DNA of 11,089 nt from Sulfuritalea sp. (GTDB lineage Bacteria; Pseudomonadota; Gammaproteobacteria; Burkholderiales; Rhodocyclaceae): the NCBI GenBank assembly GCA_016712985.1, contig JADJQA010000078.1:1-11089 (forward strand), in the 5' to 3' direction. Both the position numbers and the translations under genes were made by a program. The notes beneath the pieces were generated by a model, which saw nothing but the letters and a program-made list of their open reading frames with translations, searched no databases and had not been told where the DNA came from. The first letter of the stretch is position 1. Each line of letters begins with the position of its first letter. Of this stretch, positions 1-7,306 are shown one piece after another.

Positions 1-288
1 AGTTACCTGCATCGAGGAGGGAAATGGGCCGAGACCGCAAGCCTGGCGGTGGATCCCGAATTTCTCGGTTGCGGCATTGGCTTTCAGTTGCAACACGCCA
101 GGCTGGCCGAAATGCGCGCCAAGGGCATCGCGCACGTGCGGACCGATTCCGACCGGCCCGAGGTCATCCGCTGGTATGTCGACAAATTCGGCTATCGCAT
201 CACCGGGCAACAGCCGAAGAAGCACGCCTTCGGCCGCGCCGACTGTGACCATTGGACGATACTGGAACTCGATCTGGATCCAACCTGA
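1..288 (+). CDS. GNAT-family N-acetyltransferase, C-terminal part (5' end outside window)
   Basis: The frame is open from base 1 and ends at TGA 286-288, giving about 95 residues of the C-terminal half of a GNAT acyltransferase. The acetyl-CoA binding motif A is visible as a beta strand (SLAVDPEF) followed by the pyrophosphate loop GCGIG and helix (GFQLQHARLAEMRAKG). Then come a strand with conserved Asp (VRTDSDRPEVIRWY) and the C-terminal FGY(R)ITG turn typical of the fold. The acceptor substrate cannot be told from this part. The stop overlaps the next start as TGATG at 286-290, so the two genes are probably translationally coupled. The visible part has no frame break, unlike most of the window. 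The true start lies left of the window. Confidence 0.85.
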   Translation, partial: SYLHRGGKWAETASLAVDPEFLGCGIGFQLQHARLAEMRAKGIAHVRTDSDRPEVIRWYVDKFGYRITGQQPKKHAFGRADCDHWTILELDLDPT

Positions 289-1227
289 TGGCTTGCAATC
301 TGTTGTTGATCGCGCAGTCGGATCATGTCCACCTGGCCGATTTCCAGGCTCTCGCGAGTGAGATCTGCGACGTGGCGCCAGATGTGCACGCCTACGCCAT
401 GTGGGATCAGTCGTATGACTGGAAGACGATCGATTCAGCCCTTGATCGACCGAGCTTTTCCTTCTGTCCGGTGCCGGTTCGCGCCTTCAAGCCTTAGCGC
501 GGACCGCTGCTTCAGTCGTAGGCTGTACAAGAGCGAGGAGTACGCGGCCTTGCAGCAAGCCGATGTGCCGCTGCCCTGCTGGGCTTGCTGACGCCGGACA
601 GCAAACCTGACACCTGGACGGTTTCGGTCCGTATGTCGTGGTGAAGCCCGACTGGAGCGCGGAGGGGGCGGACGTGAAAATCATACGCCGCGGACCAGGT
701 GCGCTGGCACCTCAATACCGATTACACGCGCCGACTGCGGGGGCGACGCCGGTAACTGGATAGTTCAGGAATTCATCTATACAGGCCCGCAACCGGTCAA
801 CTACCGCGTCGACCTTGTTCGGCGAGCCTCTGTGGGGCTGGAAAGTCACGGCCGACCGTACGCGACGCCCCTTCGCCATCGCTACGATTTTCGCCAGGGC
901 GAGACTGGCGGTGGCATGTCTATCGTGTCATCCGGCAAAGGCTGTGTTTTTTCCTTGATCGATGAACCTGATCTGGCCGATCTGGCACGGCGCGCGCATC
1001 GCGCGTTTCCGGATATTCCGGTGCTTGGCGTCGACATGGTGCGCGACATCGAGAGCGACCGGTTGTATGTAATTGAAGTGAATGCAGGCGGCTACACCTG
1101 GCATGTGGCGTCCAAAGTCGGGCGCAGGATTCAGCAGGATTTCGCCTTCGATATTGAAGCCCGCTTCAACATCCGGCAGAGGGTGGCGCGGATACTCGCC
1201 GAGCAGGCGCGCCGACATGCGCGATAG
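288..1227 (+). CDS. ATP-grasp domain protein, broken by several frameshifts
   Basis: It starts at ATG 288, overlapping the GNAT stop. Read across frames it gives about 310 residues ending at TAG 1225-1227. The N-terminal stretch (MACNLLLIAQSDHVHLADF) is in frame to about 495. Conserved sequence then continues in other frames: LYKSEEYAALQQA near 520-560, the ATP-binding strand YVVVKPDWSAEGADVKIIRR near 630-690, WIVQEFIYTGPQPVNYRVDL near 757-815, and the metal/ATP site VLGVDMVRD with LYVIEVNAGGYTW near 1021-1100. The last segment, with Asp-Met and Glu-Val-Asn, is the usual ATP-grasp Mg-binding end. At least four indels lie between 490 and 830. ATP-grasp enzymes join a carboxylate to an amine or thiol through an acyl phosphate; the substrate here is unknown. 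Pairing with a GNAT gene suggests a shared small-molecule or peptide pathway (inference). Confidence 0.72.
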
Positions 1228-1456
1228 CGTCTGGCCTTTCCCTACGAGATGCTGGCCAGCATCGTCCGCACGCACCAGGCGGGCGGTCAGTTGGTATTTG
1301 TCGGTTAGCGGAGTTTGCATCGCCCCTTGTCTGATGACGAATGAGCACTGATATCCCGCGCGAAGTTGTTGTCCGGGGCGCACCATCGGGTCGTAAAATC
1401 GCAACGATCGCCGATCGAGCATACCCTCTCAGTGACCGGAAAGCCCCAAAACCAAC
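1228..1456. other. Intergenic stretch with no supported gene
   Basis: No credible coding sequence was found between the ATP-grasp stop and the small membrane-protein gene. A minus-strand open frame (928-1422) crosses it, but most of that frame lies antisense to the conserved ATP-grasp C-terminus and resembles no family. No strong hairpin or promoter could be called. Confidence 0.5.
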
Positions 1457-1716
1457 GTGTTTAGAAACCTGTTTGCACTTCTTGCCGGTGTGATCCTGCT
1501 GGTCCTGGGATTCTTGTTTTCGCTGGTGGTCTTTGCCGCGATCATCGCGCTCGGTCTTGCGCTATGGGGCTATGTGTGGTGGAAGACGCGGAAGCTGCGT
1601 CGGACAATGCAGGAGCAGGCACCCGGCAGCCAGACAATCGACGGTGAGGCCACGGTTGTCGAGAAACCCGCGCAAGCACGAAAAACGTCTTGCCTGGCGA
1701 TCCGCCGGGGCCGTAG
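1457..1716 (+). CDS. Small membrane protein of unknown function (C-terminus frameshifted)
   Basis: GTG at 1457 opens a frame whose first 41 residues are strongly hydrophobic (LFALLAGVILLVLGFLFSLVVFAAIIALGLALW is two abutting helices or one hairpin). A basic stop-transfer region (WWKTRKLRR) and a hydrophilic tail (QTIDGEATVVEKP) follow. In the starting frame the protein would run on to 1987, but from about 1680 that reading is only a shadow of the next gene. A one-base change of frame near 1675 gives a natural Pro/Gly-rich end (STKNVLPGDPPGP) and a TAG at 1714-1716. I therefore place the end there, giving about 86 residues. No enzymatic motif is visible. No good ribosome binding site precedes the GTG, so the start is moderately uncertain. 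Probably an inner-membrane protein; function unknown. Confidence 0.55.
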
Positions 1717-1780
1717 GCGAGATCAGTCAAAGCATGTTGTTGCAGCGCAGCAGTTCCCGCTAAGATGTGCCTGTTGGTTC

Positions 1781-1786
1781 AAGGAG
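1781..1786 (+). promoter_or_regulatory. Ribosome binding site for the MaoC-Pta gene
   Basis: AAGGAG lies 7 bases before GTG 1794-1796. It fixes the start of the MaoC-Pta gene even though the first residues after this GTG are out of frame with the conserved MaoC sequence (an indel between about 1797 and 1813). Confidence 0.6.
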
Positions 1787-1793
1787 CGTGCTC

Positions 1794-3225
1794 GTGACCC
1801 CATTCAAGCTGCCAGTTCGAATACATCGAGAATCGCACCTTCGATGAAATCGCGGTCGGCGATAGCGACACGCTGGTGCGTACCCTGCGCCACGAAGACA
1901 TCCAGATGTACGCGATCATGTCGGGCGACATCAGTCCGTCCCATGTCGATTCCGAATACGCCCATTCGTCGATGCTGCGCGAGGTGATCGCCCATGGCAT
2001 GTGGGGCGGCGCCCTGATCTCCACCGTGCTTGGCACGCGCTTCCCCGGACCCGGCACGGTCATCGATCAGTCGCTGCACTTCGCGTTGCCGGTGCGGGTC
2101 GGCGACACGCTGACTGTCACCGTCACCTGCCGCAAAAGTTTCCGCGCAACAAGCACATGATGCTTGATTGCGTGTGCACCAACCAGGACGGACAGAAGGT
2201 GATCAGCGGCACCGCCGAGGTCCTGGCGCCGACTGAAAAAATCAAGCGCCTGAAAGCCAGCCTGCCGGAATTCAAGCTTTCCGAAACCCGCAAGGCGCGC
2301 TTTGAGCACCTGCTGGAAATCACCAGGGGACTCACCCCGATATCGATGGCCGTGGCCCACCCCTGCGATGCCGAATCGCTGAAGGGCGCACTGCTGGCGC
2401 GCGATCGCGGCCTGATCATGCCCACCCTGGTCGGCCCCGACAGAAAGATCCGCCAGGTGGCGGAAGCCAACCAGCTCGACCTCTACGGTTGCACGCTGAT
2501 CAACGTCGCCCACAGCCATGCCGCCGCCGAAGTCGCCGTAGCCATGGCGCGCGAAGGCCAGATCGAAGCGTTGATGAAAGGCTCGCTGCATACCGACGAA
2601 CTGATGAGCGAAGTGGTGGACAAGGCCACCGGCCTGCGCACCGAACGGCGCATCAGCCATGTGTTCCTGATGGACGTGCCGACCTATCCGCGCCTGCTGC
2701 TGATTACCGATGCGGCGGTGAATGTCGCGCCGATCTCGACGCCAAGGTCGACATCGCGCAGAACGCTATCGATCTGGCGCGCATGCTGAAGATTTCCGAC
2801 CCGAAGGTGGCCATCCTCGCCGCGGTGGAAACGGTCAACACGCAAATGCAGGCGACGCTCGATGCAGCGGCCCTGTGCAAGATGGCGGACCGCGGCCAGA
2901 TCACGGGCGGCCTGCTGGACGGCCCGCTGGCCTTCGACAATGCCATCTCGCTGGTCGCCGCGCGCACCAAGGGCATCAAGTCGGCGGTGGCCGGCCAGGC
3001 CGACATTCTGCTGGTTCCCGACATCAGATCCGGCAACATGCTGGCCAAGCAGCTCCGAATACCTCGCCGATGCGCTGACCTCCGGGCATCGTGCTCGGCG
3101 CGCGGGTGCCGATCGTGCTGACCAGCCGCGCAGACTCCGCCGAAACCCGCACCGCCTCCACCGCAGTCGCAATGGTGATCGCCCATGCCAAACGCAAGAA
3201 GTTCTCGTCCGCGGGTCGCGCATGA
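1794..3225 (+). CDS. Bifunctional MaoC-like enoyl-CoA hydratase / phosphate acetyl(butyryl)transferase, frameshifted
   Basis: The reconstructed protein has about 475 residues and two domains. The N-terminal MaoC/R-hydratase hot-dog domain (about 1816-2240) carries the hydratase motif as SGDISPSHVD, keeping catalytic Asp and His, followed by HGMWGGAL and FALPVRVGDTL. The phosphotransacylase domain (about 2300-3220) shows HPCDAESLKGAL, IMPTLVGPDRKI, EALMKGSLHTDELM, RISHVFLMDVP, DPKVAILAAVETVN, GGLLDGPLAFDNAIS and ADILLVPDI. Such fusions are known in proteobacteria. The hydratase would hydrate enoyl-CoA and the second domain would exchange acyl-CoA with acyl phosphate, in the cytoplasm. Frame breaks lie near 1800-1812, 2135-2140 (an AAAA run), 2725, 3055 and 3085. 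The start is GTG 1794 after AAGGAG; the end is TGA 3223-3225. Its usual partner acetate/butyrate kinase is not next to it. Acyl chain preference cannot be told. Confidence 0.85.
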
Positions 3226-3234
3226 GCGGCGCGA

Positions 3235-3267
3235 TCCGAACGGTTAGCGTGAAATAACTCGTTCGGA
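3235..3267 (+). terminator. Strong hairpin after the MaoC-Pta gene, likely terminator
   Basis: TCCGAACG (3235-3242) pairs perfectly with CGTTCGGA (3260-3267). The stem extends inward as GTTA/TAAC with one bulged T, giving about 12 paired bases around an 8-base loop. It begins 10 bases after the stop codon, where a terminator would be expected. No T-tract follows, so it may act as a 3'-end stabiliser or a Rho-assisted site rather than a classic intrinsic terminator. Confidence 0.5.
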
Positions 3268-3330
3268 GGCGACCGGCGATAGTCGAGCGAAGCGGGCTGG
3301 TTGAAGCCTCCGCGAGACGAGGCGGGGTTT

Positions 3331-3348
3331 CGCAACGCATGCGTTGCG
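3331..3348. repeat. 18-bp perfect palindrome
   Basis: CGCAACGCATGCGTTGCG reads the same on both strands. It lies in the hairpin cluster between the MaoC-Pta gene and nrdJ, just before another perfect inverted repeat at 3360-3381. It could be part of a REP-like intergenic repeat or a protein-binding site. Confidence 0.6.
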
Positions 3349-3359
3349 CCGCCGCAGCC

Positions 3360-3381
3360 GGCAGGCAGTGCAATGCCTGCC
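3360..3381. repeat. Inverted repeat with 8-bp arms and 6-base loop
   Basis: GGCAGGCA (3360-3367) and TGCCTGCC (3374-3381) are perfect complements around GTGCAA. Together with the palindrome 11 bases upstream it forms a double-hairpin unit, the layout of REP/BIME-type elements. No second copy exists in the window, so repeat status is not proven. Confidence 0.55.
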
Positions 3382-3697
3382 GTGGGCCGCGGAGCGGACG
3401 GGAGGGGCGGGAGTTCAATTCACCTTTCGCGTGTTTCATCACCAGGGGTGCCGCGACATTGCTGCATGCAAGTTAGCGCGGGCTCCTCCCCGATCAAGTT
3501 GGCGCTGTTCGCGCGGCAGACGGCGGAACTCATCGCCTGAGCGGTCACTTTCGGGACTTTCCAGTCCCATGGCGCTTGTCAACCCTTGAGGAACGACACG
3601 AAACCGCGCTAGCAAAAGCGGCCCAGACAGCGCTGGCACCAAGCCTTGAAAAGCACTGCCATCCCGCTGTTTTCTTCTTCTTTCATATCGATAAAAC

Positions 3698-3713
3698 ATA
3701 CTATATGTAGTGG
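3698..3713. promoter_or_regulatory. NrdR box (ribonucleotide reductase repressor site)
   Basis: The core ACTATATGTAGT (3700-3711) matches the NrdR core ACWATATATWGT at 11 of 12 positions, the one change being G for A. It lies about 145 bases upstream of the nrdJ start. NrdR is the ATP/dATP-sensing zinc-finger/ATP-cone repressor of ribonucleotide reductase genes and usually binds paired boxes about three helix turns apart. A weaker partner sits 33 bases downstream, centre to centre. Confidence 0.72.
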
Positions 3714-3730
3714 GTCACGACTGCTGACCT

Positions 3731-3746
3731 GCACTAAAATTTACTA
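3731..3746. promoter_or_regulatory. Probable second, degenerate NrdR box
   Basis: GCACTAAAATTTACTA matches the 16-base NrdR consensus at about 8 positions, mostly in the left half (CACTA). Its centre lies 33 bases from the centre of the first box, close to the three-turn spacing typical of NrdR pairs. On sequence alone it is weak; the spacing is the main support. Confidence 0.4.
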
Positions 3747-3768
3747 ACTTGTTGTTTTATCAGATAAA
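3740..3768 (+). promoter_or_regulatory. Candidate sigma70 promoter of nrdJ
   Basis: TTTACT (3740-3745) and GATAAA (3763-3768) each match four of six bases of the -35 and -10 consensus, with a 17-base spacer. The -35 would overlap the second NrdR-like box, which fits repression by NrdR. An alternative of similar quality is TTTTCA (3781-3786) with TATGCT (3804-3809), also 17 bases apart. The sequence does not decide between them. Confidence 0.3.
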
Positions 3769-3771
3769 CAA
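3752..3771. repeat. TTGTT...AACAA dyad upstream of nrdJ
   Basis: TTGTTTTATCAGATAAACAA is a near-perfect inverted repeat: TTGTTTATC and GATAAACAA pair when one extra T is bulged out, centred on the A at 3762. It lies just after the NrdR-like pair and overlaps a candidate -10. It does not match the FNR/Dnr site TTGAT-N4-ATCAA. Probably an operator for an unknown regulator or a small RNA hairpin. Confidence 0.4.
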
Positions 3772-3856
3772 ATTTTTTGCTTTTCACGCTACCGAGCCGG
3801 GGGTATGCTTCCTCGCTCACGGGAAACCAAGACGGACCTAACATTCGGAAGAGACC

Positions 3857-6746
3857 ATGGCGACGATAATAAATAATACTGAGGAATCAATAAATTACGA
3901 GCATACAGGGCAGATGGACCTGCCTCTGCCGCAGGAAATTTCCGGCGAAGTTCTGCTTGAGAAATACGCAAAGGGCAGCGAGCGCGACGTCCGCGACGTC
4001 CGTAGCCGCGTGGCCCGTGCGCTGGCCTCGATCGAAGTCGAGGACAAACGCGATTTTTGGGAGGCGCGCTTCCTCGAAGCCCAGGAAAATGGCTTCGTTC
4101 CCGCGGGACGCATCAACTCCGCCGCCGGCACCGACCTGTGCGCCACGCTGATCAACTGCTTCGTGCAACCGGTGGGTGATTCGATTTCCGAACTCGTCGA
4201 CGGTCGCCCCGGCATCTACACTGCACTGTTGCAGGCTGCCGAAACCATGCGTCGCGGCGGCGGCGTCGGCTATGACTTTTCCTCGATCCGGCCGATCGGC
4301 GCCTACGTCAAGGGCACGCATTCGCGGGCCTCCGGTCCGGTCTCCTACATGCGCGTCTTCGACCGTTCCTGCGAGACGGTCGAATCCGCCGGCAGCCGCC
4401 GCGGCGCCCAGATGGGCGTCCTGCGCTGCGACCATCCTGACATCGAGGAATTCATCCATGCCAAGGATGCCGGCGACCTGACCAACTTCAACATTTCGGT
4501 GGGCGTGTCCGACCCCTTCATGCAGGCTGTGGAAGCCGACGGCGAGATCGAACTGACGCATCGCGCCACACCCTCCGCCGACATCAAGGCCAACGGAGCC
4601 TACCAGCGCGGCGACGGGCAATGGGTGTATCGCAAGCTGCGCGCCCGCGAGCTGTGGGAACAGATCATGCGTTCCACCTACGATCACGCCGAGCCGGGCA
4701 TCCTGTTCCTCGATCGCATGAACAAGGACAACAACCTCTACTACTGCGAGAGCATCGAGGCCACCAACCCCTGCGCCGAACAACCGCTGCCGCCCTATGG
4801 CTGCTGCTGCCTGGGCTCGATCAACCTGACCCTTTTCGTCAAGGATGCCTTCAGCAGCAAGGCGAGCTTCGATTTCGCGGCCTTCGGCAGGGTCATCGAC
4901 ACCTCGGTGCGCATGCTCGACAACGTGCTCGACGCCACGCACTGGCCGCTCGAGCAGCAGCTCAAGGAAGCGCAGAACAAGCGCCGCGTCGGGCTCGGCT
5001 TCACCGGCCTCGGCGATGCGCTGATCATGCTGATGCTGCGCTACGACACCGATGCGGCGCGCGATATGGCGACCAAAATCTCCGAGTTCATGCGCGACCG
5101 CTCTTACCTGTACTCGGTCGAACTGGCCAAGGAACGCGGCGCCTTCCCGCTGTTCAATGCCGACATGTACCTGTCCGGCGGCAATTTCGCTTCGCGCCTG
5201 CCGCAGGAGGTCAAGGACGCGATCCGCAAGCATGGCCTGCGCAACTCGCACCTGCTGTCGATTGCGCCCACCGGCACCATCAGCCTGGCCTTCGCCGACA
5301 ATGCCAGCAACGGCATCGAGCCGCCGTTTTCCTGGACCTACACGCGCAAGAAGCGCATGGCCGACGGCACTTTCAAGGAATACGCGGTCGAGGATTACGC
5401 CTGGCGCCTCTACAAGCACCAGGGCGGCGACGTTTCCAGGCTGCCGGACTACTTCGTCACCGCGCTGGAAATCTCGGCCCAGGCCCACGAAAAGATGGTC
5501 GCCGCCGTGGCGCCCTACGTGGATACCTCGATCTCTAAGACCGTGAACGTTCCCGCCGACTATCCCTATTCGGAATTCGAGGACCTCTACATGGTGGCCT
5601 GGAAATCCGGCCTCAAGAGCTCGCCACCTACCGGCCCAATTCGGTACTGGGTAGCGTGCTCTCAGTCACGCCGACGCCCGCGGAAAGCGCCAGAAGCAGC
5701 CGCAGGACGTCACCATCGATCACGCCAACCGTCGCCTTTCGATCGGCGCCCTGCCCGCCCCGGTGCTGGCTTCCCTGCGCTGGCCGGGCCGCCCGCGCAT
5801 GACCGACGGCAACGCGGCATGGACCTACATGGTCGAAGCGCCGCACGGCGAGTTCGCCCTCTTCGTCGGCCAGATCGAAAACGAGCTGGGACGCGACGTG
5901 CCCTTCGAGGTCTGGGTCAATGGCGCCGAGCAGCCGCGTGGCATCGGCGCGGTGGCCAAAACGCTGTCGATGGACATGCGCGCCAACGACAAGGCCTGGC
6001 TCAAGCTCAAGCTCGACGCCCTGGCCAAGACGCAGGACGACGACTCCTTCGAACTGCCCCTGCCCCCAACGGCGAACGCAAACTGGTTCCCGGCGTGGTC
6101 TCGGCACTGGCCCATGTCGTGCGTTACCGCTGCGAAAAGCTCGGCGCGCTGGAAGGTTCGGAAGCCACCGGTGATCGACTGCATGTTCAGCCGCGACGAG
6201 CCCAAGACCGGCACCGACGGCACGCTGTCATGGACCGTCGATGTGGTCAATCCGGCGTCCGGCGAAGAGTTCGTGCTGGGCCTAGAAGAAATCACCCTGC
6301 CCGACGGCGTCACGCGGCCCTACTCGGTGTGGCTCTCCGGCCACTACCCGCGCGCGCTGGACGGCCTGACCCGCCTGCTCTCGCTCGACATGCGCGTGCT
6401 CGATCCGGCCTGGATCGGCATGAAGCTGAGGAAGCTGCTCAACTACGCGGAACCGCTGGGCGATTTCATGGCCCGCGTGCCCGGCTCGAACAAGCAGCAG
6501 AACTGGCCTTCCACCGTCGCCTACATCGCCCGCCTGATCATGCACCGCTATGCGATGCTGCGCATTCTCGACGAGAATGGCTACCCGACGCGTGAAATGG
6601 GCATCCTCGAGGTCCCCGAGCAGAAGAGCGGCGGCGTCAAGGTGATGCAGGGCTCGCTCTGTGGCGAATGCGGCAACTACACGGTGATCCGCAAGGACGG
6701 CTGCGATTTCTGTTCGGCTTGCGGCGCGGTGGGGAGTTGCGGCTGA
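3857..6746 (+). CDS. nrdJ: Adenosylcobalamin-dependent class II ribonucleotide reductase NrdJ, frameshifted in C-terminal third
   Basis: Reduces ribonucleotides to deoxyribonucleotides with a B12-generated thiyl radical and needs no oxygen. The start is ATG 3857 after GGAAGAG. The first 585 residues are in one frame. Cys101 (LINCFV) and a Cys316-318 cluster (YGCCCLGSINL) provide the redox cysteines. NPCAE at 304-308 holds the thiyl Cys306 with Asn and Glu, and PTGTISL from 471 is the phosphate-binding loop. The frame breaks near 5615 (AAGAGCTC for AAGGAGCTC), near 5690, 6065 and 6165; conserved sequence (ELATYRPNSVLGSVL, then SIGALPAPVLASLRWPGRPR) continues each time. The C-terminal part holds two tandem TSCPD-like repeats (about 5847-6033 and 6261-6446). 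It ends in a Cys-rich tail (CGECGN...GCDFCSACG...GSCG) like the swinging thiols or zinc site of this family. Total about 963 residues. NrdR-like boxes upstream suggest nucleotide-responsive repression. No cobalamin riboswitch is seen. Confidence 0.95.
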
Positions 6747-6806
6747 TACCGCTTACCCGATAGCTGCAGGAAACCAAAGCCCACCGGCCGCAAGGAACGG
6801 GTACGC
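6747..6806. other. Convergent 60-bp spacer between nrdJ and nirH
   Basis: The two blocks end face to face here. TACCCG (near 6757) can pair with CGGGTA (near 6798), but the loop is about 35 bases and there is no T-tract on either strand. No convincing bidirectional terminator is seen. Confidence 0.4.
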
Positions 6807-7306
6807 TCAAGCCGCGATTCGCAGGCCGCTCTTCTTCAGGATCGCCGTGCTGTAGAGAATCTCGTGGGCCCGGCAGGCATCGCCCAGCAGTGTCGCGATC
6901 TCCGCGACGCGGGCGGCAACCTCCCGGCGATTCTGGCTATGCACCATGGCGAACAGGTTGTACGGCCAGTCGGGAAGTCGGCGCGGACGCCGGTAGCAGT
7001 GCGTGACGAATTCCAGGGCGCCAACCTGCTTCCCCATCTCGTCGATCCGGGAATCATCGACATCCCACACCGACATGCCGTTGGCGGTATAGCCGATGGC
7101 ATAGTGATTGGGCACGGCGCCGATGCGGCGGATGACGCCGCTATCGAGCATGCGCCGCAGCGCGCCAGAACATCGTCGGCGGAGACATCGAGTTCGCGCG
7201 CCAGTGCGTCGTAAGGCCGCGAGACACGAGGCAGGCCGGCCTGGGTGGCGACGATCAAGCGCCGGTCGATGGCGTCGAGCGCGGGCTTAGGCGAGGATTC
7301 GGGCAT
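6807..7306 (-). CDS. nirH: Siroheme decarboxylase subunit NirH (heme d1 synthesis), one frameshift
   Basis: AsnC/Lrp-like protein of about 166 residues. NirD/L/G/H together decarboxylate siroheme to 12,18-didecarboxysiroheme in the cytoplasm on the way to heme d1 of cytochrome cd1 nitrite reductase. The N-terminal winged helix (LDAIDRRLIVATQAGLP...ELDVSADDVLAR) is followed by the conserved GVIRRIGAVPNHYAIGY. Then come the NirL/H-type core THCYRR and WPYNLFAMVHS, and the C-terminal signature ILYSTAILKKSGLRI. A missing base near 7160 splits the helix segment (expected LARLRRMLDSG). ATG 7306 overlaps the 3' end of nirG by 20 bases, with GGAG just upstream, so coupled translation is likely. It is the last gene of the operon here; nirJ does not follow, because nrdJ converges 60 bases away. 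NirH rather than NirL is assigned from order and the tail. Confidence 0.85.

Larger units (their letters stand above)
3226..3856. other. 630-bp intergenic region: hairpin cluster, then A+T-rich nrdJ control region
   Basis: There is no credible gene here. The left part (3235-3381) is a run of inverted repeats in GC-rich DNA. The middle (3382-3670) holds nothing I can name beyond a small GGGACT-ttcc-AGTCCC hairpin at 3553-3568. The right part (3671-3790) is unusually A+T-rich for this window and carries the NrdR-like boxes, a TTGTT dyad and weak promoter candidates for nrdJ. Short open frames on both strands show no family resemblance. Confidence 0.6.

Noticed and set aside
928..1422. Minus-strand open frame of 164 codons across the ATP-grasp 3' end
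   Set aside because: Most of it is antisense to the conserved ATP-grasp metal-binding region. The remaining part is not recognisable.
3439..3699. Minus-strand open frame in the intergenic region, possibly a transposase remnant
   Set aside because: No recognisable transposase motif, terminal repeat or target duplication; it is Arg-rich in the way of a chance GC-rich frame.
3752..3771. FNR/Dnr binding site
   Set aside because: The dyad lacks the TTGAT-N4-ATCAA spacing; the arms and centre do not fit.
3671..3856. Cobalamin riboswitch upstream of B12-dependent nrdJ
   Set aside because: The B12-box consensus (AGYCMGgAgaCCkGCC-like) and the surrounding pseudoknot helices could not be found in either strand.
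3887..5488. Minus-strand open frame of 533 codons inside nrdJ
   Set aside because: It lies antisense to the clean, motif-rich NrdJ core (NPCAE, PTGTISL). Its composition follows from codon bias of the plus strand and it matches no family.
4621..5538. Plus-strand open frame of 305 codons overlapping nrdJ
   Set aside because: It is the +1-type shadow of nrdJ in GC-rich DNA, rich in Arg/Ala/Gln, without domain motifs.
6747..6806. Bidirectional intrinsic terminator between nrdJ and nirH
   Set aside because: Only a 6-bp TACCCG/CGGGTA pairing with a 35-base loop and no T-tracts was found.
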